DNA of 64,000 nt from CBDHFQ01 sp965262565. Lineage in GTDB: Bacteria > Bacteroidota > Bacteroidia > J057. Shown one piece after another: positions 7,276 through 15,447 of the stretch (positions within the stretch are counted from its first letter, which is position 1; each line of letters begins with the position of its first letter). The position numbers and the translations under genes are program-made. Location: positions 62,001 to 126,000 of the forward strand of contig CBDHFQ010000033.1 in assembly GCA_965262565.1 (NCBI GenBank), written 5' to 3'. Below the pieces are notes generated by a model. That model was not told the DNA's origin. It ran no database searches and saw only the letters and a program-made list of their open reading frames with translations.

Positions 7276-9630
7276 ATGTTTGATATCAATACGAGTTTGT
7301 TAACCTTTCCTACTAACAATCGTGAAGATGAAAGGCTTAACATCAAAGAGTTTCCCTTCGTCTCTTACTTTTCTCTTGCTCCGATAATTGAAAAATGGAA
7401 AAATCTTAACAAAGAACAACATCTCGTTTATGGGGGACTTTGGGAAGGTTTGGAAAAATGGTTAGATGAGGTGCCTGAATTGCTAGAACCTACCCTGGAT
7501 TATGATAGGTTACAGAAGCACAGAGATATAATTAAATTATTGCTCAGTCCTATTTTTCCAAATGATGGATGGAGCAATGACTATAAAGCGATTGCACCTC
7601 CTTTTCGACAACATTTTTTTCATACTACGCCTGAATTATCCCGATTTACAAAACTGGATGAAGCTACCTTTAGGGAATTGGAGAGGTTAACCCTCAGACA
7701 AAACATCTTTAATGCCTATAAATCGATCTTCAAGCAGCATTACCAGTTTGATTTTAGGGTAGAAATGCCTGTGATCTTTCCCTTGAAGAATACGGAGTCT
7801 AATGCTGTCAAATACTTTAAAGTTGACAGTTCCGACCATTATTATAACATTCAAGCCGTAAAACCACTACCGGAGCTTTCTTCCAGTGATTTTAAATATC
7901 TGATCAGCAATTATAGGAACCTGTCAGTCTGGATGGATTATTTACCCCCGAATAATTTCATTTTTACCGGATTTACACTCCTGCATTTATCTGATATTAC
8001 CCGTGAACAGGTATTGGCTCAACTTAAAACCTTGCTTACAGGTGGAAATAATGTTAGTGATGATTCTAACTTCGAAGAGGTTCAGCATGCTGTTAGCACC
8101 TTTCTACAACATCCTAACATTAATCTGGGGATAGCAACCCTTAAAAATAATAAAGAGATTAATTTTCAGACGACTCATAAGTTTTGGAATAGTTTGAAAA
8201 TTAACAATGATTCTGATACCAGGCAGGAAGATCTTGAAGGTTCTATTTATGCAAAAGTATTGGATGAAGGAGTTGCTCTGATAAATGATAATTTAGAAGA
8301 ATACTCTTCAACGTCTGTTGTGGAGAAGAAACTGATTGATGCAGGTGTAAGAAGTATCCTTTTAACACCTCTTTATCATAAGGAGAAACTCATTGGGTTG
8401 TTAGAACTTACTTCTAAAGAAGCTAAGGATATAGATACCCAGACGCATCTTCATGTAAAACAGCTTATCCCTATTTTGGAACAGGCTATCCAGCGTCATT
8501 TACAATCGTTTGAGCAGCAAATAGAAACCGTAACCAAGGAGTATTTCACTGCCATACATCCTACAGTAGCCTGGCGTTTTAAGGAAGCAGCAGTAAATAT
8601 TATTGCGAAAAAGGAAGCGGGCGAGAATCTGATTGAAGATCCCATTGTTTTCCACGATGTATATCCACTTCATGCAAGTGCAGAGATACGCCATTCAAAT
8701 ATGGCGAAGAATGCTGCTATTCAAGAAGATATGGTGGAACAACTAATGCTTGCCAAGGAAGTGCTAAGCAAAGCTACGCCCACTACCTCTCTGGTTCTTC
8801 TGGATGAAATCAACTATAAACTGGAGAAGACCATTAGCTTAATTGATAAAGGATTAAATGCTGGAGATGAAGCCACTATTTTCTCCTTTTTGAAAACTGA
8901 GCTTCACCCCTTATTCAGGCATCTTCAACAGGCGCATCCGGTTTTGAAAGATATTTTGCATCACTATTGGGAATATACAGATACGGAAACCGGAATCTTG
9001 AGTAGGAAGCGAAAAGCCTACGACCAAAGTGTAAATAAAATTAATGAAGCGATAGCGCAGTATTTGGAAAAACAAGCTGAAGAAGCGCAGGAAGTGTATC
9101 CTCATTATTTTGAGAAATATCACAATAATGGAGTAGAACACAATATCTATGTGGGAGCTTCCTTGATCAACGGTAAGGAATTTGATCATGTGTATTTAAA
9201 AAATCTCAGATTAAAACAGCTAATGTCCTGTTGTGAGATTGGAAGATTATTGAACAGATTGCAGGGAGAATTATCCCTTAGTATGGACGTGTCTCAATTT
9301 ATTGTAGTTCACAATAAGCCTATCACAATTAGATTCAAGATGAATGAAAAGAAGTTTGATGTCGAAGAGAATCACAATCTTGAATACGAAGTAATTAGAA
9401 AGCGAATTAAAGAAGGCTTAGTGAAGGAAACACGTGAACGTCTGGCACAACCGAACAAGATAACTATCGTTTTCACACAGGATGAAGGTACCAAGGAATA
9501 TTTAAGATTTATAGAATATTTGCAAGAACGACATTACTTATTGCCAGAAATAGAACATCTGGAAGTAGATGCTTTGCAAGGGATAAAAGATCTCTCAGCT
9601 ATTAGGGTCCAGGTTCAACTCATTCCTTAA
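7276..9630 (+). CDS. Large cytosolic GAF-domain protein of unknown function
   Basis: The 784-residue product has no signal peptide and no membrane segment. A GAF-like domain lies at about residues 260-410 (LDEGVALINDNLEEYSS and RSILLTPLYHKEKLIGLLEL are the usual GAF strands). The flanking 250 and 370 residues are mostly helical and match no family I can name. No kinase, cyclase, HD-GYP or DNA-binding motif is seen, so the output is unknown. It could bind a small ligand and act through a partner. It stands alone between mtnA and hemW. A perfect 11-bp hairpin (9659-9700) follows its stop. Confidence 0.75.
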   Translation: MFDINTSLLTFPTNNREDERLNIKEFPFVSYFSLAPIIEKWKNLNKEQHLVYGGLWEGLEKWLDEVPELLEPTLDYDRLQKHRDIIKLLLSPIFPNDGWSNDYKAIAPPFRQHFFHTTPELSRFTKLDEATFRELERLTLRQNIFNAYKSIFKQHYQFDFRVEMPVIFPLKNTESNAVKYFKVDSSDHYYNIQAVKPLPELSSSDFKYLISNYRNLSVWMDYLPPNNFIFTGFTLLHLSDITREQVLAQLKTLLTGGNNVSDDSNFEEVQHAVSTFLQHPNINLGIATLKNNKEINFQTTHKFWNSLKINNDSDTRQEDLEGSIYAKVLDEGVALINDNLEEYSSTSVVEKKLIDAGVRSILLTPLYHKEKLIGLLELTSKEAKDIDTQTHLHVKQLIPILEQAIQRHLQSFEQQIETVTKEYFTAIHPTVAWRFKEAAVNIIAKKEAGENLIEDPIVFHDVYPLHASAEIRHSNMAKNAAIQEDMVEQLMLAKEVLSKATPTTSLVLLDEINYKLEKTISLIDKGLNAGDEATIFSFLKTELHPLFRHLQQAHPVLKDILHHYWEYTDTETGILSRKRKAYDQSVNKINEAIAQYLEKQAEEAQEVYPHYFEKYHNNGVEHNIYVGASLINGKEFDHVYLKNLRLKQLMSCCEIGRLLNRLQGELSLSMDVSQFIVVHNKPITIRFKMNEKKFDVEENHNLEYEVIRKRIKEGLVKETRERLAQPNKITIVFTQDEGTKEYLRFIEYLQERHYLLPEIEHLEVDALQGIKDLSAIRVQVQLIP

Positions 9631-9658
9631 GTAAGGATAATCTTGAGGTATTCATTCA

Positions 9659-9700
9659 AATGGTTCGCATAGATAGTGAATAACTTCTTTGCGAACCATT
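9659..9700. repeat. Perfect 11-bp inverted repeat with 20-base loop
   Basis: The arm AATGGTTCGCA (9659-9669) pairs with 9690-9700. It lies 29 bases after the GAF gene stop and about 50 bases before hemW. No T-run follows on either strand, so it is a weak fit to an intrinsic terminator. An mRNA 3'-end stabiliser or a binding site is equally possible. Confidence 0.5.
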
Positions 9701-9747
9701 CTATAAGAATGTATCATTAGGGCATGTCTTTCAATATTTTTTAGCTA

Positions 9748-10881
9748 ATGCCAGGTATTTATATTCATATACCTTTTTGTAGAAAAGCGTGCCATTACTG
9801 CGATTTTCATTTCATAACAAATACTGCCCATAAATCAGAACTTGTCGAGGCTTTAACGGAAGAGCTGGCGTTAAAAAAGCATTTCTTTAACGAAAGTAAG
9901 GCTATCGATACGATCTATCTGGGGGGCGGAACTCCAAGTTTGCTCACAGAAAAAGAGATAGATTTAATTTCTTCTACTCTTTACAACTGCTTTTCCCTTG
10001 AACAATGTAAAGAATGGACGCTGGAAGCTAATCCTGAGGATATTACCCTGCAAAATTTAGCCAGTTGGAAAAATGCAGGAATCAATAGGTTAAGTATAGG
10101 TGTACAATCATTCATAGATGATCAACTTACGGCCATAAATAGAAATCACACCTCAAAACAAGCGGAATATGCCATAAAATTATCGCAGGATAATGGATTT
10201 TCAGCGATATCTGTTGACTTAATGTTTGGTTTACCTGGCCTAGGGCTGGACCAGTGGGAATACAATCTCGCAAAAACCATTGATTTTTCAATTCCTCATC
10301 TTTCCGTTTATGCTTTGACAGTAGAGGAAAAAACAGCTTTGCATTATCAAGTTAAACAGAATAAGGTAAAGCTTCCCAATGACAGTGTCTTTGAACAACA
10401 ATACCTCTATGCTCACCGATTTCTGGAAGAGAGTGGATACAGTCATTATGAAATATCAAACTATGCTCTCAATGAGGCATATGCTTTACACAACTCTAGA
10501 TATTGGGATGGAGATAAGTATCTGGGAATAGGACCATCTGCTCACAGTTATGATGGCGTTTTTCGCTATTGGAACATTAGGAATAATGCTCAATATATTA
10601 AAAAGATCAAAGAAGGGAAGCTGGTAGTAGATGAGAAAGAGGAGTTAGGGCAAAGGGAAAGGTACCATGAGTATCTTCTAACACATTTTCGGCAACAGAA
10701 AGGAATTCGATTATCTTATTTATTGGAACAATTCAACATATATTTGCCTGAGAAATTTTCCTATTCCTGGAACAAATGGGTTAATTCTGGTATAATTTGG
10801 CAGGAAGGAGATGTGTGTAGGTTGAGTCCTGAGGGCTGGTTTCTCTCGAACGAAGTGGTAAGTGATTTTTTTCTGGATTAA
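9748..10881 (+). CDS. hemW: HemW-type radical SAM heme chaperone
   Basis: This radical-SAM protein of the HemN/HemW family has its 4Fe-4S cysteines at C11, C15 and C18 (CRKACHYC). The residue after the cluster region is D19-F20 rather than the extra Cys found in true HemN, which favours HemW, a heme-binding and heme-transfer protein, over oxygen-independent coproporphyrinogen oxidase. IYLGGGTPSLL and EANPEDIT are the expected SAM-site strands, and RLSIGVQSF is also typical. Length (377) is usual for HemW. Start codon ATG. Oxygen-dependent hemF is found elsewhere in the window (40462-41382), which fits a separate role for this protein. Confidence 0.9.
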   Translation: MPGIYIHIPFCRKACHYCDFHFITNTAHKSELVEALTEELALKKHFFNESKAIDTIYLGGGTPSLLTEKEIDLISSTLYNCFSLEQCKEWTLEANPEDITLQNLASWKNAGINRLSIGVQSFIDDQLTAINRNHTSKQAEYAIKLSQDNGFSAISVDLMFGLPGLGLDQWEYNLAKTIDFSIPHLSVYALTVEEKTALHYQVKQNKVKLPNDSVFEQQYLYAHRFLEESGYSHYEISNYALNEAYALHNSRYWDGDKYLGIGPSAHSYDGVFRYWNIRNNAQYIKKIKEGKLVVDEKEELGQRERYHEYLLTHFRQQKGIRLSYLLEQFNIYLPEKFSYSWNKWVNSGIIWQEGDVCRLSPEGWFLSNEVVSDFFLD

Positions 10882-10938
10882 ATTGTTAATTTTATCTCCT
10901 GTATATTTAGGCACGCATCATTTTATATAGAAAGGCGC

Positions 10939-12099
10939 ATGAATAATCATTTGGAGTCGAAAGCTAATGTTCAGGAAATCAAAGGCCTTGAATTCAATTT
11001 GTATTATATATATGAATTGATTAAACATTACATTTGGTATATAGTAACTATTGTATTACTCTCGGGAATTTTGGCTATTGTATTTACGATGCCTGCCTTT
11101 TATAAACCAGAGTTTTTGTCTGGTACTGTAATTTACCCCACAAATCCAGAGAGATTTGATTTAGATAATCTTTTTTCAGTAGACAATACTGTTTTCTTAT
11201 TCGGTAGCTCAAAAGAAGTCGAAAAACTGAAAAATATAGCCGATGCCAGGTCATTGAAATTAGCTGTCATTGATTCACTTGACTTATGGGATGCCTATGG
11301 GATCAACAAAGAAGACGATGAGTCGCCGGAACATTATGCCCTCGAAATTTACAACGGCTATGTTCGGACTATTCAGGTGGAAGGTAATGGCTTAAAAATA
11401 GAAGCTTACGATCAAGATCCCCAACGTGCCGCAGATATAGTAAACCTCATAGTGAGCCTTATTGACCGCAAGAATAAAGAAATGCTCATTCAGAATAAGG
11501 ATAGAATATTAGCATTGTACAAAAGAACAGAGAAAGAACTACAACAAAAGCTCCTCCTATATAAAGATAGTGCCTTAGAGACACGAAGGAAATATAATAT
11601 TTATGATTTTGAGCGTCAAACGGAGGCGTTAATGAAGGAAATTCTTTCTACAGAATCAAAAATATCCTTGGAAAAAGCTCGATTGGCGGCTTATAGTAAC
11701 CAGCGATCTGCATCTGATGATACGCTGATGATAAATTCAAAAGCGAGATTAACGGGCTTAAATAATCACTTGAGTAAACTATATGGAAGAAGCGGCAATT
11801 CTCCTTTAAATTTGGAGAAGTTTGCGTTAGGAATGGATCAGATTAATATATTGGAACGCTTCTATCTTGATGCATACGTGAAATTAAAGGAAACGCAACA
11901 AAGAATAGAAGTGATAGAGGTAATGGCTAATGCAGACTATAGTACCATATTATCTGTTGAAAAAGCATTATCTTCTGACCGAAAAGCGAGGCCTGTGCGT
12001 TGGTTGATATTATTAGCAGCCTTGATGATAGGTTCTTTGGTGTCTGTTATAGGAGTAATACTGGTGGATAGGTTTGTGCAGCTTACGGAAAGAAAGTAA
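10939..12099 (+). CDS. Wzz-like polysaccharide chain-length/export protein
   Basis: This is a two-TM inner-membrane protein: TM1 at about residues 32-53 (YIWYIVTIVLLSGILAIVF), TM2 near the C-terminus (LILLAALMIGSLVSVIGVILV), and a long periplasmic, partly coiled-coil region between them (RILALYKRTEKELQQKL). A Pro/Arg-containing turn (KARPVRW) just before TM2 is typical of the Wzz/chain-length-determinant superfamily. It lacks the fused BY-kinase domain. It controls or couples chain length in O-antigen or exopolysaccharide assembly, agreeing with the O-antigen-ligase-like gene six bases downstream. Gene-level identity within the superfamily is not certain. Confidence 0.8.
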   Translation: MNNHLESKANVQEIKGLEFNLYYIYELIKHYIWYIVTIVLLSGILAIVFTMPAFYKPEFLSGTVIYPTNPERFDLDNLFSVDNTVFLFGSSKEVEKLKNIADARSLKLAVIDSLDLWDAYGINKEDDESPEHYALEIYNGYVRTIQVEGNGLKIEAYDQDPQRAADIVNLIVSLIDRKNKEMLIQNKDRILALYKRTEKELQQKLLLYKDSALETRRKYNIYDFERQTEALMKEILSTESKISLEKARLAAYSNQRSASDDTLMINSKARLTGLNNHLSKLYGRSGNSPLNLEKFALGMDQINILERFYLDAYVKLKETQQRIEVIEVMANADYSTILSVEKALSSDRKARPVRWLILLAALMIGSLVSVIGVILVDRFVQLTERK

Positions 12100-12105
12100 G
12101 GTAAA

Positions 12106-13551
12106 TTGATACATTCCATATTACATATCTCTTCTTCCAGGCTTAAGTGGCTACTACTGCTGGGCTTGGGTTTACTAATGCTTCTTTCCATTTTTTTAGC
12201 TATTCGTTTTAGGTTGTTAGGCATTATGTTATTACCTGTAGGGATACTGGCTCTCCTTCAGGCTATCATAAATTACAGGCCTTTCTTCTTTCTTATGGTA
12301 GCAGCCATTCCCATTTCTATCTCTCTGGAAGTAGGTACCTTAAGTTTAGATCTTCCATCTGAACCGTTAATGATCTTATTTCTTTTTCTGCTATTATTTT
12401 TAGGAATAGGGAATAAATTATCGATTCAGGGAGTTAGATTATATCCTTTCCATATCCTGATATTTTTAATTTTGTTTTGGCTTGTTTTTACTACGATTAA
12501 TTCTGCTGTATTCTTGAGGTCCCTTAAATTTTTACTCGCCAAACTCTGGTACATTGGGGCTTTCGTATATATATCAGAGCACATCATTCGTAAACCAGAT
12601 GATCTGAGAAAAATATTCTGGGCTTTTTTCATACCGTTTTTGGGTGTTATGTTTACCATTACCATTTGGCATGCGCTGGAAGGATTTTCTTTTGAATCCA
12701 GCCATAATATCGTTTATCCTCTTTTTCCTAATGCAGTGATCTATGGTGCTACCCTAGCGTTGTTCATTCCTTTCATTTGGGGGGCGATGTTATGGTATTC
12801 ACCTAAAAAGGTGGAGTGGTATATCATCTTGGGGGGCTTGTTGTTAGCATTGCTTGGGATTATTTTTTCATACAAAAGAGGTGCCTGGCTAGCGGTATTT
12901 ATGCTTCCATTTATTTCCTTAGCCGTTATTCGGAAATGGTTTGACTGGTCCGTTTACCTGATGATGATTTGCTCCGTATTTACCATTTCTTACCTGCTTC
13001 ATAATAATAATTTTTACAAATATGCTCCTAATTACGAACAGACCATTTTTCATCACGGAAACCTGGAAGGACATTTGGAGGCGACTTTCCAGGGAAAGGA
13101 GTTATCAAGTATGGAGCGATTTTACAGATGGGTTGCTGCAAAGAATATGATAGCGGCTAAACCTTTAGCAGGCTTTGGCCCCAGTACTTTCAATCAGGTG
13201 TACAAGGGGTATGCAGATGATGCCTTTAGAACATATGTTAGTGATAATCCCGAGCAATCCACAACGCATAATTATTTTCTGATGACCTTTTCAGAACAAG
13301 GTATTATCGGAGGGTTATTATTTTTAGGTCTCTGCTTGTATATGCTGCTAAAAGCTTATTATTTATATCATCGAATTTCAGATCCATTTTGCAGAAATAT
13401 GGCCTTGGTGTGTTTATTGAGTTTATCGACCATCATATTTCATAATTTATTGAACGAGATGATTGAAGTGGATAAGGTCGGAGCTATGTTTTGGCTAGTA
13501 TTAACCATTATTCATAAATTAGAGGTATGGGAGGACCAACAGACGATTTAG
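12106..13551 (+). CDS. O-antigen ligase / Wzy-type polymerase family membrane protein
   Basis: This 481-residue polytopic membrane protein has about ten to twelve hydrophobic segments. The large periplasmic loop between late segments (residues about 310-390) holds RWVAAKNMIAAKPLAGFGPSTF and STTHNYFLMTFSEQGIIGGLLF, the signature of the O-antigen ligase/polymerase (Wzy_C) family that joins polysaccharide repeats or attaches them to an acceptor. The start is taken as TTG at 12106; no ATG occurs in frame until about residue 20, inside the first membrane helix. It is six bases after the Wzz-like gene, clearly the same operon. Its last 25 bases overlap the next gene. Confidence 0.85.
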   Translation: MIHSILHISSSRLKWLLLLGLGLLMLLSIFLAIRFRLLGIMLLPVGILALLQAIINYRPFFFLMVAAIPISISLEVGTLSLDLPSEPLMILFLFLLLFLGIGNKLSIQGVRLYPFHILIFLILFWLVFTTINSAVFLRSLKFLLAKLWYIGAFVYISEHIIRKPDDLRKIFWAFFIPFLGVMFTITIWHALEGFSFESSHNIVYPLFPNAVIYGATLALFIPFIWGAMLWYSPKKVEWYIILGGLLLALLGIIFSYKRGAWLAVFMLPFISLAVIRKWFDWSVYLMMICSVFTISYLLHNNNFYKYAPNYEQTIFHHGNLEGHLEATFQGKELSSMERFYRWVAAKNMIAAKPLAGFGPSTFNQVYKGYADDAFRTYVSDNPEQSTTHNYFLMTFSEQGIIGGLLFLGLCLYMLLKAYYLYHRISDPFCRNMALVCLLSLSTIIFHNLLNEMIEVDKVGAMFWLVLTIIHKLEVWEDQQTI

Positions 13552-13910
13552 AGCGACCATTATATTCATCCAGGAATCAACCCAGACAATTCTTTGAAGA
13601 TGTATATGAAGTAGTAAAACTCATTCCATATGGTAGAGTGACCAGCTATGGGGCTATCGCTCAATATTTAGGGGCAAAAAAAAGTGCCAGGATAGTGGGT
13701 TATGCTATGAACAGGAGCTTTGGGTATCCCGACATTCCTGCTCATAGGGTAGTAAATCGCCATGGATTACTGACTGGGAGACATCATTTCCCCGAAAATA
13801 GGCCTATGGAAAAGTCATTGGAAGAAGAAGGAATTGAAATTAACAATTATCAGGTGGTAGATTTTGAAAAATATTTTTGGGATCCATCTATAGAGTTATC
13901 TTTGGATTAA
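13527..13910 (+). CDS. Alkyltransferase-like protein (MGMT fold, acceptor Cys absent)
   Basis: The 127-residue product aligns with the C-terminal DNA-binding domain of O6-alkylguanine transferases (QFFEDVYEVVKLIPYGRVTSYGAIA, then PAHRVVNRHG). The acceptor cysteine of PCHRV is replaced by Ala72 (PAHRV), so it cannot take an alkyl group. Such Atl proteins bind and flag O6-alkylguanine lesions for nucleotide excision repair. The ATG lies 25 bases inside the end of the ligase-like gene, implying translational coupling by position rather than shared function. A canonical ogt is present at 5550-6041. Good confidence in family; the repair role is family knowledge. Confidence 0.87.
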   Translation: MGGPTDDLERPLYSSRNQPRQFFEDVYEVVKLIPYGRVTSYGAIAQYLGAKKSARIVGYAMNRSFGYPDIPAHRVVNRHGLLTGRHHFPENRPMEKSLEEEGIEINNYQVVDFEKYFWDPSIELSLD

Positions 13911-14082
13911 GTATGAAGCTTCATCATATAAACGCTTATTAATCAATTTCTACACGTTTGTTCAATTTGGCACCACGATCATATTTGGTATTAGATATAT
14001 GGAATAATTATTGGGAATTATTCAAATTGAAGTATTAGTTATGTATTTGAAAATAATTCAAGTAGGAATAATTCGATAAGTC

Positions 14083-14691
14083 ATGAAGATTGAAAAAAGT
14101 AGATGGTGGTTCGTGAGTATATTAGCTATACTTATGCTGAATTCTGCATGTTCAGTAAGGAAAAAGGCAGAGAGTTTTGATTACTTGGGGAAGAGGAGGC
14201 CTTCTTCTGTCCCTTCTGAGTCCGCTCCTGGACGGGAAACGCATGACGGAGAGGTATATTCAGAGGATAACATAGGAGGTCAGACTTATGAAAGTAGTAG
14301 TTCATGGATGGTCAAACATCGGGCAGTTAAATATGCTATTGATTATATAGGCACCCCATATAGATATGGTGGAATGAATAGAAAGGGAATGGATTGTTCA
14401 GGCTTGATTTATGTTTCTTACCAAAAAGCAGGGGTAGTTATGCCAAGAGTTTCAACTCAATTATCCCAAACGGGAAGAAAAATAAAAAAGCATAAGCTCA
14501 GTCCGGGAGATCTGTTGTTCTTTAATGCCAAGAGAAAAAATAACGTAGACCATGTGGGGATGGTAACTTATGTCAATGGAGGAAGTGTGGATTTCATTCA
14601 TTCCACTACTAGTAGAGGGGTTAGGGTTGATAAGTTAAATGAAGGATACTGGGCGGACAAGTTTCTGTATGCTGTTAGCCCAAGTTTATAA
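14083..14691 (+). CDS. NlpC/P60 (C40) peptidoglycan hydrolase lipoprotein
   Basis: This exported cysteine peptidase probably cleaves gamma-D-Glu-diaminopimelate or related stem-peptide bonds. The signal peptide ends in lipobox LNSAC (lipid Cys23). The C40 domain covers residues 80-202, with the catalytic triad visible as Cys105 (GMDCSGLIY), His157 (VDHVGMV) and His173 (DFIHSTTSRGV). Between lipid anchor and enzyme lies a 55-residue Ser/Glu/Gly-rich linker. Length (202) is usual for Spr-like enzymes. The nearest hairpin (14697-14719) follows the stop directly. Confidence 0.92.
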   Translation: MKIEKSRWWFVSILAILMLNSACSVRKKAESFDYLGKRRPSSVPSESAPGRETHDGEVYSEDNIGGQTYESSSSWMVKHRAVKYAIDYIGTPYRYGGMNRKGMDCSGLIYVSYQKAGVVMPRVSTQLSQTGRKIKKHKLSPGDLLFFNAKRKNNVDHVGMVTYVNGGSVDFIHSTTSRGVRVDKLNEGYWADKFLYAVSPSL

Positions 14692-14696
14692 AAATA

Positions 14697-14719
14697 GCCT
14701 TGGACTACTGGTCCAAGGC
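14697..14719. terminator. Hairpin between convergent genes
   Basis: A perfect 9-bp stem (GCCTTGGAC / GTCCAAGGC) with a five-base loop begins five bases after the NlpC/P60 stop and lies between convergent genes. The T-run on the plus strand is weak (ATAATCTTTG), but A-rich sequence precedes it, giving U-rich RNA on the minus strand. It probably serves the convergent pair. Confidence 0.65.
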
Positions 14720-14762
14720 GATAATCTTTGTACAAAGAGCTAGTTATAATGAGCAAAGAAAA

Positions 14763-15218
14763 TTAATACCCGGGTAAAGAAACCTTAGAAATTTTTTCTA
14801 AACCATCTACGAGAATACCAAACTGGTCTTCTTGCATTACCTGCTTCATTCTGGTAGATAATTCACGAAGAAAATCTGCATAATCCGATAACAACTTTTT
14901 GCCTTTTGTTGTAATGTGGACAAAGATAGAGCGGCGATCTGTTTTGGAGTTCACACGCTTAACTAACTTTTGGGTTTCTAAACGGTCAATGATATTAGTC
15001 AAGTTACTCAATTTAACCCGTACCCGCTCACCGATGTCTTTCATTTTCTTATCGCCTTCGTGATCCAGCAATTTTAAAATGTCAATCTCTACCGATGAGA
15101 CTTTAAATCTCCTTTGTACAATTTCCTGATGCTTCTGAATAACGTCGCTCAGTTGGAAGAGGCTCTGCTCTAACCTATCCAGCCTGTCGACCTTCGATTC
15201 TTGGTTATCTTTCAGCAT
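14763..15218 (-). CDS. MarR-family transcriptional regulator
   Basis: The 151-residue winged-helix repressor has its recognition region MKDIGERVRVKLSNLTNIIDRLE at about residues 60-82 and the wing KRVNSKTDRRSIFVHITTKGK at 88-108, the latter with the conserved DRR and the Thr/Gly of the MarR wing. N- and C-terminal helices form the dimer interface. MarR proteins usually respond to phenolic or oxidative signals, but no adjacent transporter or enzyme gene reveals the target here; its neighbours are an NlpC/P60 gene (convergent) and dnaX (same strand, upstream). ATG start, and the length is normal. Confidence 0.88.
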   Translation of the reverse strand: MLKDNQESKVDRLDRLEQSLFQLSDVIQKHQEIVQRRFKVSSVEIDILKLLDHEGDKKMKDIGERVRVKLSNLTNIIDRLETQKLVKRVNSKTDRRSIFVHITTKGKKLLSDYADFLRELSTRMKQVMQEDQFGILVDGLEKISKVSLPGY

Positions 15219-15447
15219 GGTAATGGGTATTAAATAAGTGGGTTGTTAAAAATTATACGAAGTAAATTACAAATTGGATGCTTGATTCGAAATTCTTAAT
15301 TAAAAAAGATGGAAAACTTTCCCTTTTCCTTTCTAATTTATATATGTTATGTCAGATATTCAAAATAATTTTTTTGATGATTATTCACAAAAAAAACACT
15401 TTTTTTCTAAAAAGGCAAATAATGAAAGATAAACAAGATAAAATCTA

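Noticed and set aside
9748..10881. Oxygen-independent coproporphyrinogen oxidase HemN
   Set aside because: The fourth cysteine of CxxxCxxCxC is replaced by Phe and the chain is HemW-sized.
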